Part shown: piece after piece, positions 7,888 to 19,317 of the stretch
Position numbering within the stretch: the first letter of the stretch is position 1
Layout of the letters: each line of letters opens with the position of its first letter
DNA from: an uncultured Mesonia sp.
GTDB taxonomy: Bacteria > Bacteroidota > Bacteroidia > Flavobacteriales > Flavobacteriaceae
Assembly: GCA_958296185.1 (NCBI GenBank)
Contig: CATQIB010000005.1
Span: 38,501-102,500 of the forward strand
DNA: 64,000 bases
Direction: 5' to 3'
Program-made: the position numbers and the translations under genes
The notes under the pieces: generated by a model
What the model was told of the DNA's origin: nothing
What the model saw: only the letters and a program-made list of their open reading frames with translations
The model's database searches: none

Positions 7888-9336
7888 ATGAGTCAGCAAA
7901 CAACTTACGAGAAAGAACTTGCCTTCCAAGCCGATAGACGCAAGGCTACAGTAGAGTTCATAAAAGTATTAAATGATTTATGGTACGATAAATCGATAGA
8001 ACTTGTTCTTTTTAAAAATCAATTACTTGATCAAAACGTTAGCGAGATTCTTTATTTGCACGAATACGCTGGAGAATTTGTTCAAAAACCAATTTCAATT
8101 TTTGACAGTGTAGAGATTGCTAAAGCGATAAAAGACTTAGATCTTCCTGCCTCAAAATTAGACATAGGCAAACTCACTTACGAGTTTCAATTAGACAAAA
8201 ATGAAGCCAACAGCGCTACATCATTTGTATCAAAGAAACTTGCTAAAGCAAAAGAATTTGCTGGTTTTGAACCTAAAGACGTAGTGCTTTACGGATTTGG
8301 ACGTATTGGTAGGCTATTAGCTCGCGAACTAATGATGAAAACCGGTAAAGGTAGCCAACTGCGCTTGAGAGCCATTGTGGTAAGAGGAAAAATCGATAAA
8401 ACCGTTCTTGAGAAAAGAGCTTCGCTTTTAAAAAGCGATTCGGTTCATGGTGATTTTTCTGGTACAGTAAAAGTAGATGAAGCCAACCAAAGTTTGATTA
8501 TAAACGGAACAACCGTTCATATTATAAGTGCCAACCAACCAGAAGATATTGATTATACCCAATACGGAATCAACAATGCTTTGGTTATTGATAACACAGG
8601 AGCATTTAGAGATAAAGAAGCTTTACAAAGACACTTGGTACCAAAAGGTGCAGACAAGGTGCTATTAACAGCTCCCGGCAAAGGAGTTCCTAATATTGTA
8701 CATGGTGTAAATGAGTTGGAGCACAATCCAGATGAAATTGATATATTCTCGGCAGCTTCTTGTACTACTAACGCCATTACCCCAGTACTTAAAGCAATTG
8801 AGGATACCTTTGGTGTTGAACACGGACATTTAGAAACTATTCATGCTTATACCAATGATCAAAACTTGGTAGACAACATGCACAAAAAATACCGAAGAGG
8901 TCGAGCAGCTGCCTTGAACATGGTTATAACCGAAACAGGAGCTGGAAAAGCAGTGTCAAAAGCCTTACCAGCCTTAGAAGGTAAACTAACTTCAAATGCT
9001 ATTCGTGTGCCAGTTCCCAATGGCTCCTTGGCAATTTTAAACTTAGAAATTAACAAGGCCACCAGCTTAACAGAACTTAATGAGGTTTTAAAACAGTATG
9101 CTTTAGAAGGTAATTTGGTAGAGCAAATAAAGTATTCTATCGATAATGAATTGGTATCGTCTGATATTATAGGATCATCGGCCCCCTCTATTTACGATAG
9201 TAACGCCACAATTGTAAATAAAGATGGTAAAAACATCATTCTATACATCTGGTATGATAATGAATACGGTTACAGTCATCAGGTAATCAGATTAGCAAAA
9301 TACATCGCTAAAGTAAGACGTTTTACCTATTATTAA
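7888..9336 (+). CDS. gap: Glyceraldehyde-3-phosphate dehydrogenase, long form
   Basis: Interconverts glyceraldehyde-3-phosphate and 1,3-bisphosphoglycerate. At 482 residues it is about 150 longer than classical GAPDH. A helical N-terminal extension of about 130 residues precedes the Rossmann motif VLYGFGRIGRLLAREL (from residue 133). The catalytic cysteine is Cys292 in SAASCTTNAITP, with the partner histidine His319 in TIHAYTNDQN. The C-terminal WYDNEYGYSHQ motif is intact. The long form is common in Flavobacteriia. Whether it works mainly in gluconeogenesis or prefers NADP cannot be read from the sequence. It has its own promoter and terminator. Confidence 0.95.
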   Translation: MSQQTTYEKELAFQADRRKATVEFIKVLNDLWYDKSIELVLFKNQLLDQNVSEILYLHEYAGEFVQKPISIFDSVEIAKAIKDLDLPASKLDIGKLTYEFQLDKNEANSATSFVSKKLAKAKEFAGFEPKDVVLYGFGRIGRLLARELMMKTGKGSQLRLRAIVVRGKIDKTVLEKRASLLKSDSVHGDFSGTVKVDEANQSLIINGTTVHIISANQPEDIDYTQYGINNALVIDNTGAFRDKEALQRHLVPKGADKVLLTAPGKGVPNIVHGVNELEHNPDEIDIFSAASCTTNAITPVLKAIEDTFGVEHGHLETIHAYTNDQNLVDNMHKKYRRGRAAALNMVITETGAGKAVSKALPALEGKLTSNAIRVPVPNGSLAILNLEINKATSLTELNEVLKQYALEGNLVEQIKYSIDNELVSSDIIGSSAPSIYDSNATIVNKDGKNIILYIWYDNEYGYSHQVIRLAKYIAKVRRFTYY

Positions 9337-9354
9337 TGGCAGCAGACTAAAATT

Positions 9355-9391
9355 AAGCAAACCTGTACCTCAGTACTGGTTTGCTTTTTTT
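9355..9391 (+). terminator. Rho-independent terminator of GAPDH gene
   Basis: A stem of AAGCAAACC (9355-9363) with its complement GGTTTGCTT (9378-9386), slightly imperfect towards the loop, is followed by a T run. Confidence 0.85.
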
Positions 9392-9465
9392 GTTTAAAAT
9401 AAATACAAATACCACTTTAATTACAATAATGCCGATTATAAATCGTTTTGGCAAGAAAAATTGTT

Positions 9466-10056
9466 ATGAATACTATACTTAAACTCTCGGTAAGCTTTTT
9501 GCTATGTTTTTTCGCTTTAAGCGGAATGCAGGCTCAAGATATTAATCAAAAAGAGCCCACTATTAATGCGCAGTTTAGTGAGCTTATCGAATCAGCCAAT
9601 AATTACCAAGAATACAAGGTGGTTAAACATGCGCTTTTACTTAGGTTGCAGGAGAAAACAAAAGTAAAGATCGATGAGCTAAACAAAAACATACAACAAC
9701 TTGAAGATAGTTTAAGTGTCAAACAAAATAGAATTGAGAAGCTAAACCGTTCTTTATCTTCTACTCAAGAAGACTTGGACTTGGTAAATAGTGAGAAAAA
9801 CAACATACAATTTTTAGGCATATCAACCGATAAATCAACTTACCAAAGCATCATGTGGGGGGTTGTATTCGTACTATTAATTATCTTATTGTTTTTTATC
9901 TATAAATTCAAGAGCAGTAACGCAGCGACGAGAGAAGCCAAGCAGAATCTACAAGAATGCGAGGCTGAATTTGATGATTATAAAAAAAGAGCTCTAGAAA
10001 AACAGCAGCGTCTAGGCAGACAACTGCAAGATGAAATCAACAGAAATAAAGCATAA
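9466..10056 (+). CDS. Coiled-coil protein with signal peptide and one membrane segment
   Basis: No enzymatic family is recognised. The ATG at 9466 gives 196 residues; a TTG six codons upstream is less likely. It begins with a signal peptide (LKLSVSFLLCFFALSGMQAQ). A long heptad-rich coiled coil follows (about 60-115, EKTKVKIDELNKNIQQLEDS), then a membrane segment (about 127-146, VVFVLLIILLFFIYKF) and a charged cytoplasmic tail. It ends 9 bases before trmD and is probably cotranscribed with it. It has no methyltransferase features, so any trmD-derived product name for it would be a neighbour-transfer error. Confidence 0.75.
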   Translation: MNTILKLSVSFLLCFFALSGMQAQDINQKEPTINAQFSELIESANNYQEYKVVKHALLLRLQEKTKVKIDELNKNIQQLEDSLSVKQNRIEKLNRSLSSTQEDLDLVNSEKNNIQFLGISTDKSTYQSIMWGVVFVLLIILLFFIYKFKSSNAATREAKQNLQECEAEFDDYKKRALEKQQRLGRQLQDEINRNKA

Positions 10057-10065
10057 AAAACGGCC

Positions 10066-10746
10066 ATGCGCATAGACATCATCACGGTTGTACCGGATTT
10101 ACTCAAGAGTCCCTTTGAAGCTTCCATTTTAAAACGAGCCATAGAAAAAGGTTTAGTTGCGGTCCATTTACATAATCTGCGTGATTACGTTAGTGACAAT
10201 TACAAACAGATAGATGATTACCAATATGGTGGCGGCGCAGGAATGGTGATGATGATAGAACCCATTGATAAATGCATTAGTCATTTAAAATCACAACGAG
10301 ACTATGATGAAGTGATTTATATGACACCCGATGGCAAAACTTTAAACCAAGGTACGGCCAATCAGCTTTCGCTAAAAAAAAATATAATCATTTTATGTGG
10401 GCACTATAAAGGCGTAGACGAACGCGTTAGAGAGCATTTCATCACACGCGAGATCTCTATTGGTGATTATGTTCTCTCTGGTGGCGAATTAGGAGCAGCG
10501 GTATTATGCGACGCTGTGATACGCTTGATACCTGGAGTATTAGGAAACGAGACCTCTGCCCTAACCGATTCTTTTCAAGACAACTTATTGGCTCCACCTA
10601 TCTATACGCGCCCTGCTGAATACAAAGGCTGGAAAGTACCCGAAATATTGACAACTGGTAATTTTCCTAAAATAGAAGCCTGGAGAGAAAAAAAAGCCTA
10701 CGAACGCACCCAAGAACGCCGACCCGATTTATTAAAAGATCAATAA
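10066..10746 (+). CDS. trmD: tRNA (guanine-N1)-methyltransferase TrmD
   Basis: Methylates G37 of tRNAs with SAM to prevent frameshifting. The 226-residue SPOUT-class protein has the family landmarks in order: [18 protein letters not shown] at the N terminus, YGGGAGMVM, the trefoil-knot SAM site [11 protein letters not shown] and [14 protein letters not shown], and a C-terminal tRNA-binding region. rplS follows, as in many bacteria. rpsP and rimM, its usual upstream partners, are absent and a coiled-coil membrane protein takes their place. Confidence 0.97.
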   Translation: MRIDIITVVPDLLKSPFEASILKRAIEKGLVAVHLHNLRDYVSDNYKQIDDYQYGGGAGMVMMIEPIDKCISHLKSQRDYDEVIYMTPDGKTLNQGTANQLSLKKNIIILCGHYKGVDERVREHFITREISIGDYVLSGGELGAAVLCDAVIRLIPGVLGNETSALTDSFQDNLLAPPIYTRPAEYKGWKVPEILTTGNFPKIEAWREKKAYERTQERRPDLLKDQ

Positions 10747-10749
10747 AAA

Positions 10750-10780
10750 TTGGTTAATTAAAAAAATAAAATTATTTTTG
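10750..10780 (+). promoter_or_regulatory. rplS promoter with both consensus elements
   Basis: TTG at 10750-10752 and TATTTTTG at 10773-10780 are separated by 20 bases, matching the Bacteroidota -33/-7 promoter. A leader of about 64 bases would precede the rplS ATG at 10851. Confidence 0.75.
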
Positions 10781-10850
10781 CACCCAATTCTAAAACAACC
10801 TCTGGCGAAATACGTGTATGTTGATTAGAAAAATTTTAAACCATAAAAAC

Positions 10851-11210
10851 ATGGAATCTTTAATTAAATTTGTTCAAGACGAATTTGTAACCAAGAAAGA
10901 CTTCCCAGAATTTAAAGCGGGAGATACAATCACGGTTTACTACGAAATCAAAGAGGGACAGAAAACCCGTACACAGTTCTTTAGAGGTGTGGTAATTCAG
11001 AAAAAAGGAACTGGAGCTTCACAAACCTTCACCATTAGAAAAATGAGTGGTACAATAGGTGTTGAGAGAATTTTCCCTATCAACCTTCCTGCACTTCAAA
11101 AAGTTGAAGTAAACAAAAGAGGTAAGGTACGTAGAGCTAGAATTTTCTACTTCAGAGAACTTACTGGTAAGAAAGCACGTATCAAAGAGCGTATGCACAA
11201 AGCTAAATAA
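10851..11210 (+). CDS. rplS: 50S ribosomal protein L19
   Basis: Structural protein of the large subunit at the 30S-50S interface. The ATG at 10851 gives 119 residues starting MESLIKFVQDEF, the family's normal N terminus. An upstream in-frame ATG at 10818 would add 11 untypical residues within the leader. FRGVVIQKKGTG, TFTIRKMSGTIGVERIFP and the basic C terminus are typical. It follows trmD by about 100 bases and has its own promoter. Confidence 0.97.
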   Translation: MESLIKFVQDEFVTKKDFPEFKAGDTITVYYEIKEGQKTRTQFFRGVVIQKKGTGASQTFTIRKMSGTIGVERIFPINLPALQKVEVNKRGKVRRARIFYFRELTGKKARIKERMHKAK

Positions 11211-11227
11211 GCCTTTGCTTACATCAC

Positions 11228-11269
11228 AAAACAAAGCCTTTTTTCTTGCGAAAAAAGGCTTTGTTTTTT
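11228..11269 (+). terminator. Rho-independent terminator of rplS
   Basis: A perfect stem ACAAAGCCTTTTTTC (11231-11245) with its complement (11250-11264), a four-base loop and flanking A and T runs lies 20 bases after the stop codon. Confidence 0.93.
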
Positions 11270-11315
11270 ATTATTTTTCTAGACTTTTATCCTTTAAATT
11301 AGGCGCATAATTAAC

Positions 11316-11323
11316 TATATTTG
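11316..11323 (+). promoter_or_regulatory. Promoter -7 element of the monomeric isocitrate dehydrogenase gene
   Basis: TATATTTG matches TAnnTTTG exactly, 66 bases upstream of the ATG and downstream of the rplS terminator. Confidence 0.65.
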
Positions 11324-11377
11324 CCCCGATTTTAGCGTTAACTCTTAACGGGTAGCGCATTTGCATTTAATAATTAA

Positions 11378-13612
<2,235 letters not shown>

Positions 13613-13634
13613 GCTCATACTCCTTAAAAAGAAG

Positions 13635-13666
13635 AGCCATTAGTGTAAAAACTAATGGCTTTTTTT
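13635..13666 (+). terminator. Rho-independent terminator of monomeric IDH gene
   Basis: AGCCATTAGT (13635-13644) pairs with ACTAATGGCT (13651-13660) around a 6-base loop and runs into seven T residues. The same ten-base stem recurs in the terminator at 25106-25147. Confidence 0.92.
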
Positions 13667-13726
13667 ATTTTCACAGATAAAGTATTTCCTACACCTTAAA
13701 AAAATTTAATTGCCTATTCTTAGGTA

Positions 13727-13765
13727 TAAAAAAAAAGCCAAATTCTAATAGAATAAGGCTTTTTA
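13727..13765 (-). terminator. Terminator of rpmE2
   Basis: An imperfect hairpin with AAAAAGCC and GGCTTTTT as outer arms and ATTC/GAAT as inner arms lies just beyond the rpmE2 stop codon at 13785. On the minus strand it runs into T residues. Confidence 0.7.
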
Positions 13766-13784
13766 AATATGTATCAAACAAAGT

Positions 13785-14039
13785 TTAGTTTTTCTTAAAC
13801 TTCGCGTATTTGTTTTTAAACTTATCTATACGTCCAGCGGTATCGATTAATTTCTTCTTACCAGTATAAAATGGATGAGAAGTTCTAGAAATCTCTAATT
13901 TCACTAGCGGATACTCTGTACCGTCTACTTCAATAGTTTCTCTGGTTTTTACCGTTGACTTAGTAATAAAGACTTCTTCGTTAGACATATCTTTAAAAGC
14001 TACAAGTCTATAATTTTCGGGATGTATTCCTTGTTTCAT
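13785..14039 (-). CDS. rpmE2: 50S ribosomal protein L31, type B
   Basis: Large-subunit protein that bridges to the small subunit. The 84-residue length, the [17 protein letters not shown] start and the [21 protein letters not shown] motif are typical. The zinc-binding cysteines of type A L31 are absent, so this is the zinc-independent form. In Flavobacteriia type B is often the only copy, so zinc regulation need not follow. It has its own promoter on the minus strand. Confidence 0.96.
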   Translation of the reverse strand: MKQGIHPENYRLVAFKDMSNEEVFITKSTVKTRETIEVDGTEYPLVKLEISRTSHPFYTGKKKLIDTAGRIDKFKNKYAKFKKN

Positions 14040-14076
14040 CTTCTTAAACTTTAAATCTTATGATTTTTTCGAGGTG

Positions 14077-14106
14077 CAAATTTAAACAATTATCAGAATA
14101 AAACAA
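14077..14106 (-). promoter_or_regulatory. rpmE2 promoter
   Basis: On the minus strand TTG (14106-14104) and TAAATTTG (14084-14077) are separated by 19 bases, fitting the Bacteroidota -33/-7 consensus, 37 bases upstream of the ATG. Confidence 0.7.
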
Positions 14107-14167
14107 TATTTTTCCAATAATTATTCTACAAATATAAACTTTTTATTCTAACCCTGTAACCTTTTCC

Positions 14168-14175
14168 TATATTTG
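14168..14175 (+). promoter_or_regulatory. Promoter -7 element of DUF4199 gene
   Basis: TATATTTG, an exact TAnnTTTG element, lies 32 bases upstream of the ATG at 14208. Confidence 0.65.
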
Positions 14176-14207
14176 TACACCTATAAAGAAATCAATCCTT
14201 TTTTCCT

Positions 14208-14744
14208 ATGCAAAATTCTACTAATCTTAAATCAATTGCCAGCAATTATGGGCTTTATTTAGCTTTAGCCGTAGTACTCATCTTCAGTTTAGCTTATGCC
14301 CTAACGGTTGAAATGTTTACCAAATGGTATTTAAGTCTAATTCTCTTTTTTGTCCTTGTGGGATTTGGGGTAGCCTCCACAAAGGCGTGTAAATCGGCTG
14401 CGACCGAAATATTTTCATTCAAAAAAGCTTTTACTGCCTACTTTATTTGTGTAATCATTGGCTTGGTAGCACAAAGCCTTACCCAGTTTAGTATTTTTAA
14501 CCTCATTGATCCCGAAGCAGGGGCTTATATCGTAGAATTTAGCAAAGAACAAGTGGCCGATACCATGGCAAAATTTGGTTCAACTCAAGAACAAATTGAT
14601 TTGACTATAGCTGGTATGGAGCAAGAAAATCAATTCTCTTTAAAAAATCAAGCCATCGGCTTGGCTACCAATATTGTATTTTACTCGATCATCGGATTAA
14701 TTGTTGCCCTTGTTTTTAGACAAAAGCAACCCGACAACTTATAA
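14208..14744 (+). CDS. DUF4199-family membrane protein
   Basis: A 178-residue integral membrane protein with four hydrophobic segments (about 14-32, 37-55, 70-90 and 148-172). The segment order, the loop with FSFKKAFTAYFIC and the C-terminal segment before FRQKQPD fit DUF4199, a Bacteroidota family of unknown function. It ends 3 bases before a glycosyltransferase gene, and this pair is a familiar arrangement in Flavobacteriia. The exact role is unknown. Confidence 0.8.
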   Translation: MQNSTNLKSIASNYGLYLALAVVLIFSLAYALTVEMFTKWYLSLILFFVLVGFGVASTKACKSAATEIFSFKKAFTAYFICVIIGLVAQSLTQFSIFNLIDPEAGAYIVEFSKEQVADTMAKFGSTQEQIDLTIAGMEQENQFSLKNQAIGLATNIVFYSIIGLIVALVFRQKQPDNL

Positions 14745-14747
14745 TTT

Positions 14748-15701
14748 ATGCAGCTTTCTATTGTCATTCCTTTATTAAACGAAGAGAAATCAATACCCGA
14801 GCTTTATCAGTGGCTGGTTAGAGTGCTCGAAGCTCACCAATTTAGCTTTGAAATTATTTTTATCAACGACGGCAGCCAAGATCAATCGGGTAAAATATTA
14901 GATGCTTTAGGAAGTAAAGATTCTCGAGTACGGGTTATACATTTTCAAAAAAATTATGGAAAATCTCAAGCGCTGCATGCTGGTTTTTTAAAAACCAAAG
15001 GAGAAGTAATAGTTACTATGGATGCAGATTTGCAAGATAGCCCCGAAGAAATTCCAGAACTGTATTCTTTAATCATCCAAGAAGATTATGATCTAGTTTC
15101 TGGATGGAAAAAAAGACGTTATGATAATGTACTTACCAAAAATATCCCCTCTAAACTATTCAATGCTGCAGCTAGGAAGATAAGCGGTTTAAGTTTACAC
15201 GATTTTAATTGCGGACTTAAAGCCTATAAAAGCGAAGTGGTTAAAAACATCGAAGTTTATGGCGAGATGCATCGTTACATACCACTACTGGCCAAAAATC
15301 AAGGTTTCTTGCATATTGGCGAAAAAGTTGTAAAACACCAAGCAAGAAAGTACGGCTCTACAAAATTTGGCGCAGAACGCTTTATTTTTGGCTTTTTGGA
15401 TCTTATAACCATTTGGTTTTTCTCAAAATTTGGTAAACGCCCTATGCATTTGTTTGGTTCAATGGGGGTACTTATGTTCCTTATCGGATTTATGACTGCT
15501 TTCATTATTGGAGCCGCTAAAATTTATAAACTATGGCATAATATTCCAGACATTTTGGTTACCCAAAACCCGTGGTTCTATATTGCTTTAAGCGTTATGA
15601 TAATAGGTAGTTTGTTTTTCCTTGCCGGATTTTTAGGCGAACTCATTTTACGCACACAAAAAAATCAAAAACGCTATAAAATAAGTAAAACCGTAAATTA
15701 A
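14748..15701 (+). CDS. Family 2 glycosyltransferase, polyprenyl-phosphate glycosyltransferase type
   Basis: Probably transfers a sugar from a nucleotide donor to a polyprenyl phosphate at the inner membrane. The 317-residue protein has a GT-A domain with LSIVIPLLNEEKSIPELY at the start, the FINDGSQDQS nucleotide-binding motif and the metal-binding MDADLQDSPEE. Two C-terminal membrane helices (about 238-260 and 278-302) follow, the layout of DPM1/GtrB/ArnC-like enzymes. It lies 3 bases after the DUF4199 gene. The sugar and the acceptor cannot be told from sequence. Confidence 0.92.
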   Translation: MQLSIVIPLLNEEKSIPELYQWLVRVLEAHQFSFEIIFINDGSQDQSGKILDALGSKDSRVRVIHFQKNYGKSQALHAGFLKTKGEVIVTMDADLQDSPEEIPELYSLIIQEDYDLVSGWKKRRYDNVLTKNIPSKLFNAAARKISGLSLHDFNCGLKAYKSEVVKNIEVYGEMHRYIPLLAKNQGFLHIGEKVVKHQARKYGSTKFGAERFIFGFLDLITIWFFSKFGKRPMHLFGSMGVLMFLIGFMTAFIIGAAKIYKLWHNIPDILVTQNPWFYIALSVMIIGSLFFLAGFLGELILRTQKNQKRYKISKTVN

Positions 15702-15725
15702 GGCCCTAGCCTATTTAATAATATT

Positions 15726-15733
15726 TACTTTTG
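15726..15733 (+). promoter_or_regulatory. Promoter -7 element of phosphohexomutase operon
   Basis: TACTTTTG fits TAnnTTTG, 24 bases upstream of the ATG at 15758, in the 56-base gap after the glycosyltransferase gene. Confidence 0.6.
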
Positions 15734-15757
15734 TAAACACACTTAACAAAAAGTTGA

Positions 15758-17479
15758 ATGGATACAATTAAACAAAAAGCACAGGTGTGGCTTAATAGCC
15801 CATTTGATCTAGATACAAAACAACAAGTACAAGCTTTAATCAATGAAAACCCAGAAGAGCTTAAAGACGCATTTTATAAAGATTTAGCCTTTGGTACTGG
15901 AGGTATGCGCGGTATTATGGGGCCGGGTACCAACCGAATAAATCGCTATACGCTAGGAAAAAACACCCAAGGAATAGCTGCCTACTTAAAAAAGACCTTC
16001 CCTAATGAGACCTTGAAAGTTGCTATTGCCTATGACTGCCGTCACAACAGCCAAAGTTTAGCGAAGACAGTGGCAGATGTTTTTTCGGGTAATGGCATTG
16101 AGGTTTATTTATTTGAAGAATTAAGACCTACACCCGAACTTTCTTTTACCGTAAAGCATTTAAAGTGCCATTGTGGTATTGTATTAACTGCCAGTCATAA
16201 TCCTCCAGAATACAACGGCTACAAGGTATATTGGCAAGATGGCGGTCAACTGGTGCCACCTCAAGACCAAGAAATTATCGCCGAAATTAATCAACTCACC
16301 TACGATCAGATTGTTTTTGAACCAAAGCCGGAGTTGATTCACGCTATAGGTAAAAACCTCGATGAAGCCTACATCAATACGGTGCTAGAAAAAGTAACTT
16401 TTAATACCCCAACAAAAACCAAAAAAGATTTAAGTATTGTTTTCACTAGTTTGCACGGTACTTCAATTACCCTAATACCAAAAGTTTTAAAACGCGCAGG
16501 CTATGAAAATTTACATATTGTAGAGGCTCAAGCTACTCCCAACGGCGATTTCCCCACTGTAAAATCTCCCAATCCAGAAGAACCCGAGGCACTAAAGATG
16601 GCACTAGAATTGGCCGAGGAAGTTAATGCCGATATCGTTATTGGTACAGATCCAGATAGTGACCGTCTAGGAGTTGGCATTCGAGATAACGCAGGAAAAA
16701 TGATCCTGTTAAACGGCAACCAAAGCATGGTGCTAATGACCGATTTTCTTTTAAAACATTACACACAGCAACAGGAGTTAATTGGAAATGAATTTATTGC
16801 CTCTACCATTGTTTCTACCCCGCTTATGCAGAAACTAGCTGAACATTACCAAGTGGAATGTAAAGTAGGTTTAACCGGATTTAAGTGGATTGCTAAGATG
16901 ATTAAAGATCACCCTAATCAAAAATTTATTGGTGGTGGCGAAGAGAGTTTTGGCTATATGGTAGGCGACTTTGTTCGCGATAAAGACGCGGTGAGCGCCA
17001 CATTATTAATGTGTGAAATGGCTGCTCTGGCCAAGCATGAAGACAAAAGTATTTACGAGCAATTGATAAGCCTCTATACAACACACGGTTTGTATCAAGA
17101 ACACTTGGTGTCGCTTGTTAAAAAAGGAATTACAGGTGCTCAAGAAATCAAACAAATGATGGAAGATTTGCGCGCCAATCCGCCAAAAGAAATTAATGGA
17201 GTCAATGTAATTCGCCTCGAAGACTATTCTACCTCAACAGCATTAGATATAAGTCAAAATAAAAAGAGCATTTTAGACATTCCTAAAAGTAACGTTTTGA
17301 TTTTCTATTTAGAAGACGGAACAAAAATTGCGGCTAGACCTAGCGGAACAGAACCAAAAATAAAGTTCTACATTAGCGTACAAACTCCTTTGGCCGATGC
17401 AGATAAATATAATCAGCAAAAAGAAATTTTGATGCAAAAAATAGCACAAGCCCTAACTTATTTTAGACTTAACGACTAA
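15758..17479 (+). CDS. Phosphoglucomutase/phosphomannomutase (phospho-sugar mutase)
   Basis: Interconverts hexose 1- and 6-phosphates for nucleotide-sugar and glycogen metabolism. The 573-residue alpha-D-phosphohexomutase has all four signatures in order: FGTGGMRG near residue 45, the phosphoserine loop TASHNPPEYNGYK with Ser146, the Mg-binding GTDPDSDRLG near 295, the sugar-specificity loop GGGEESFGY, and the phosphate-binding RPSGTEPKIKFY. The length matches PgcA-type enzymes. It begins a run of closely spaced genes to 20848. Confidence 0.95.
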   Translation: MDTIKQKAQVWLNSPFDLDTKQQVQALINENPEELKDAFYKDLAFGTGGMRGIMGPGTNRINRYTLGKNTQGIAAYLKKTFPNETLKVAIAYDCRHNSQSLAKTVADVFSGNGIEVYLFEELRPTPELSFTVKHLKCHCGIVLTASHNPPEYNGYKVYWQDGGQLVPPQDQEIIAEINQLTYDQIVFEPKPELIHAIGKNLDEAYINTVLEKVTFNTPTKTKKDLSIVFTSLHGTSITLIPKVLKRAGYENLHIVEAQATPNGDFPTVKSPNPEEPEALKMALELAEEVNADIVIGTDPDSDRLGVGIRDNAGKMILLNGNQSMVLMTDFLLKHYTQQQELIGNEFIASTIVSTPLMQKLAEHYQVECKVGLTGFKWIAKMIKDHPNQKFIGGGEESFGYMVGDFVRDKDAVSATLLMCEMAALAKHEDKSIYEQLISLYTTHGLYQEHLVSLVKKGITGAQEIKQMMEDLRANPPKEINGVNVIRLEDYSTSTALDISQNKKSILDIPKSNVLIFYLEDGTKIAARPSGTEPKIKFYISVQTPLADADKYNQQKEILMQKIAQALTYFRLND

Positions 17480-17487
17480 GAATTGTA

Positions 17488-19314
17488 ATGAAATATATCA
17501 AAAAGATTTTTCCCTTTGTACTTCCCTATAAAAAATATGCTTTTTTAAATATTATAAGCAATATTTTTTATGCGCTATTTAGTACACTATCTATGATATC
17601 ACTTATTCCTATGCTAAAAGTGATGTTTTCAAATGCAGAGCGTGTAACCAATGAGCCAGAGTATAAAGGTTTAATGCATATTTCAGATTATTTCGAGAAT
17701 TATTCCAACTACTTCATAACCACCTACACTGCACAAAATGGAGGGGTGGCTACGTTAACGGTATTGGTTATTCTCATTATTAGCCTGTTTTTACTTAAAA
17801 ATCTTTTTAACTATGCCGGTTTATATTTCATCGCCTTTTTGCGCAACGGCGTTTTACGGGATTTACAAAACAAACTTTACCATAAAATTGTAGCTATGCC
17901 CGTAGCTTTTTATAGCGAAAAAAGAAAAGGAGATACCATTGCAAGAATGACCTCTGATGTTGAGGAAGTGCAACGTAGCTTTTTATCTATGCTTGAATTG
18001 GTGGTAAAAGAGCCGTTAACCATTTTATTTACAATTATCGGTATGTTAGCGCTAAGTCCACAACTTACGCTATTTGTTTTTATCTTTATTCCTCTTTCAG
18101 GCTATATTATTTCGTTAATCGGAAAGCAACTGAAGAAAAAATCAGATGATGTTCAACGTGAGCGTGGCCAAGTTTTATCTAATTTGGAAGAAACCCTTTC
18201 GGGACTAAAAATTATCAAAGCCTTTAATGCTGAGGAGCGATTTGGTAAAAAATTTGAAAATACCACCAACAGGCTATACAATTTTTCAAATAGTCTCATG
18301 CACAGACAAAATCTAGCCTCACCAACCAGTGAGTTTTTAGGTATTATTGTTATTGCCATTTTACTTTGGTATGGCGGAAAAATGGTGATTATAGACGGTA
18401 ATTTAGACGGGGCAACCTTTATAACCTATATGGGGCTGGCATACAATATTTTAACTCCTGCCAAAGCCATTAGCAAAGCATCGTATGCGGTTAAAAGAGG
18501 TAATGCTGCAGCAGATCGCGTTTTAGAAATAATTGAAAATGAGGCAATTTTAAAAGATCAACCCAATAGCCTTAAAAAAGACAGTTTTGATCAAGGTATT
18601 CAAATCAACAACCTATCTTTTGGTTATGATAAAAAACAAGTACTCAAAAATTTTAATCTCGAGGTTCAAAAGGGTAAGACAGTTGCCTTAGTGGGACAAT
18701 CTGGAAGTGGCAAAAGCACCATAGCCAATTTAATCACTCGTTTTTATGATATTGATCAAGGTGAAATTCTAGTTGATGGAGTGAATATTAAAAATATTCA
18801 AAAGAAGAGCTTACGCGGATTAATGGGAATGGTAACCCAAGACTCCATTTTATTTAATGATAGCATTTACAACAATATTACATTAGGCAAACCTGATGCC
18901 AGTGAAGAGGAAGTAATTGCCGCTTTAAAAATTGCCAATGCTTGGGAATTTGTTTCTGATCTACCTGAAGGCATTCATACCAATATTGGTGACGCTGGAG
19001 GTAAACTAAGCGGAGGCCAAAAACAACGACTTTCTATTGCTAGGGCAGTACTAAAAAATCCGCCAATAATGATTTTAGACGAAGCCACATCGGCTCTAGA
19101 CACCGAGAGCGAGCAGTTGGTACAAAAAGCACTAGAAAATATGATGCTAAATCGCACCTCAATTGTAATTGCACACCGTCTTTCTACTATTCAAAACGCC
19201 GATTTAATTGTGGTTATGAAACAAGGCGAGATTGTAGAGCAGGGTAAACACCAAGATTTATTAGCTGCTCAAGGAGTTTATAAAAATTTAGTCGAAATGC
19301 AATCTTTTGAATAG
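17488..19314 (+). CDS. ABC exporter, fused membrane and ATPase domains (MsbA-like)
   Basis: A 608-residue half-transporter, probably acting as a homodimer in the inner membrane to export a lipid or hydrophobic substrate. Six membrane helices occupy about residues 15-330. The ATPase domain carries Walker A GQSGSGKST, Q-loop VTQDSILFND, signature LSGGQKQR, Walker B MILDEATSALD and the switch histidine in IAHRLST. It sits 8 bases after the phosphohexomutase and 3 bases before a sigma factor gene. MsbA-like lipid A flipping is possible, but the substrate is unproven. Confidence 0.93.
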   Translation: MKYIKKIFPFVLPYKKYAFLNIISNIFYALFSTLSMISLIPMLKVMFSNAERVTNEPEYKGLMHISDYFENYSNYFITTYTAQNGGVATLTVLVILIISLFLLKNLFNYAGLYFIAFLRNGVLRDLQNKLYHKIVAMPVAFYSEKRKGDTIARMTSDVEEVQRSFLSMLELVVKEPLTILFTIIGMLALSPQLTLFVFIFIPLSGYIISLIGKQLKKKSDDVQRERGQVLSNLEETLSGLKIIKAFNAEERFGKKFENTTNRLYNFSNSLMHRQNLASPTSEFLGIIVIAILLWYGGKMVIIDGNLDGATFITYMGLAYNILTPAKAISKASYAVKRGNAAADRVLEIIENEAILKDQPNSLKKDSFDQGIQINNLSFGYDKKQVLKNFNLEVQKGKTVALVGQSGSGKSTIANLITRFYDIDQGEILVDGVNIKNIQKKSLRGLMGMVTQDSILFNDSIYNNITLGKPDASEEEVIAALKIANAWEFVSDLPEGIHTNIGDAGGKLSGGQKQRLSIARAVLKNPPIMILDEATSALDTESEQLVQKALENMMLNRTSIVIAHRLSTIQNADLIVVMKQGEIVEQGKHQDLLAAQGVYKNLVEMQSFE

Positions 19315-19317
19315 GCC

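Noticed and set aside
9448..9465. TTG start upstream of the coiled-coil protein
   Set aside because: ATG at 9466 gives a normal signal peptide. The extra residues MARKIV add nothing recognisable.
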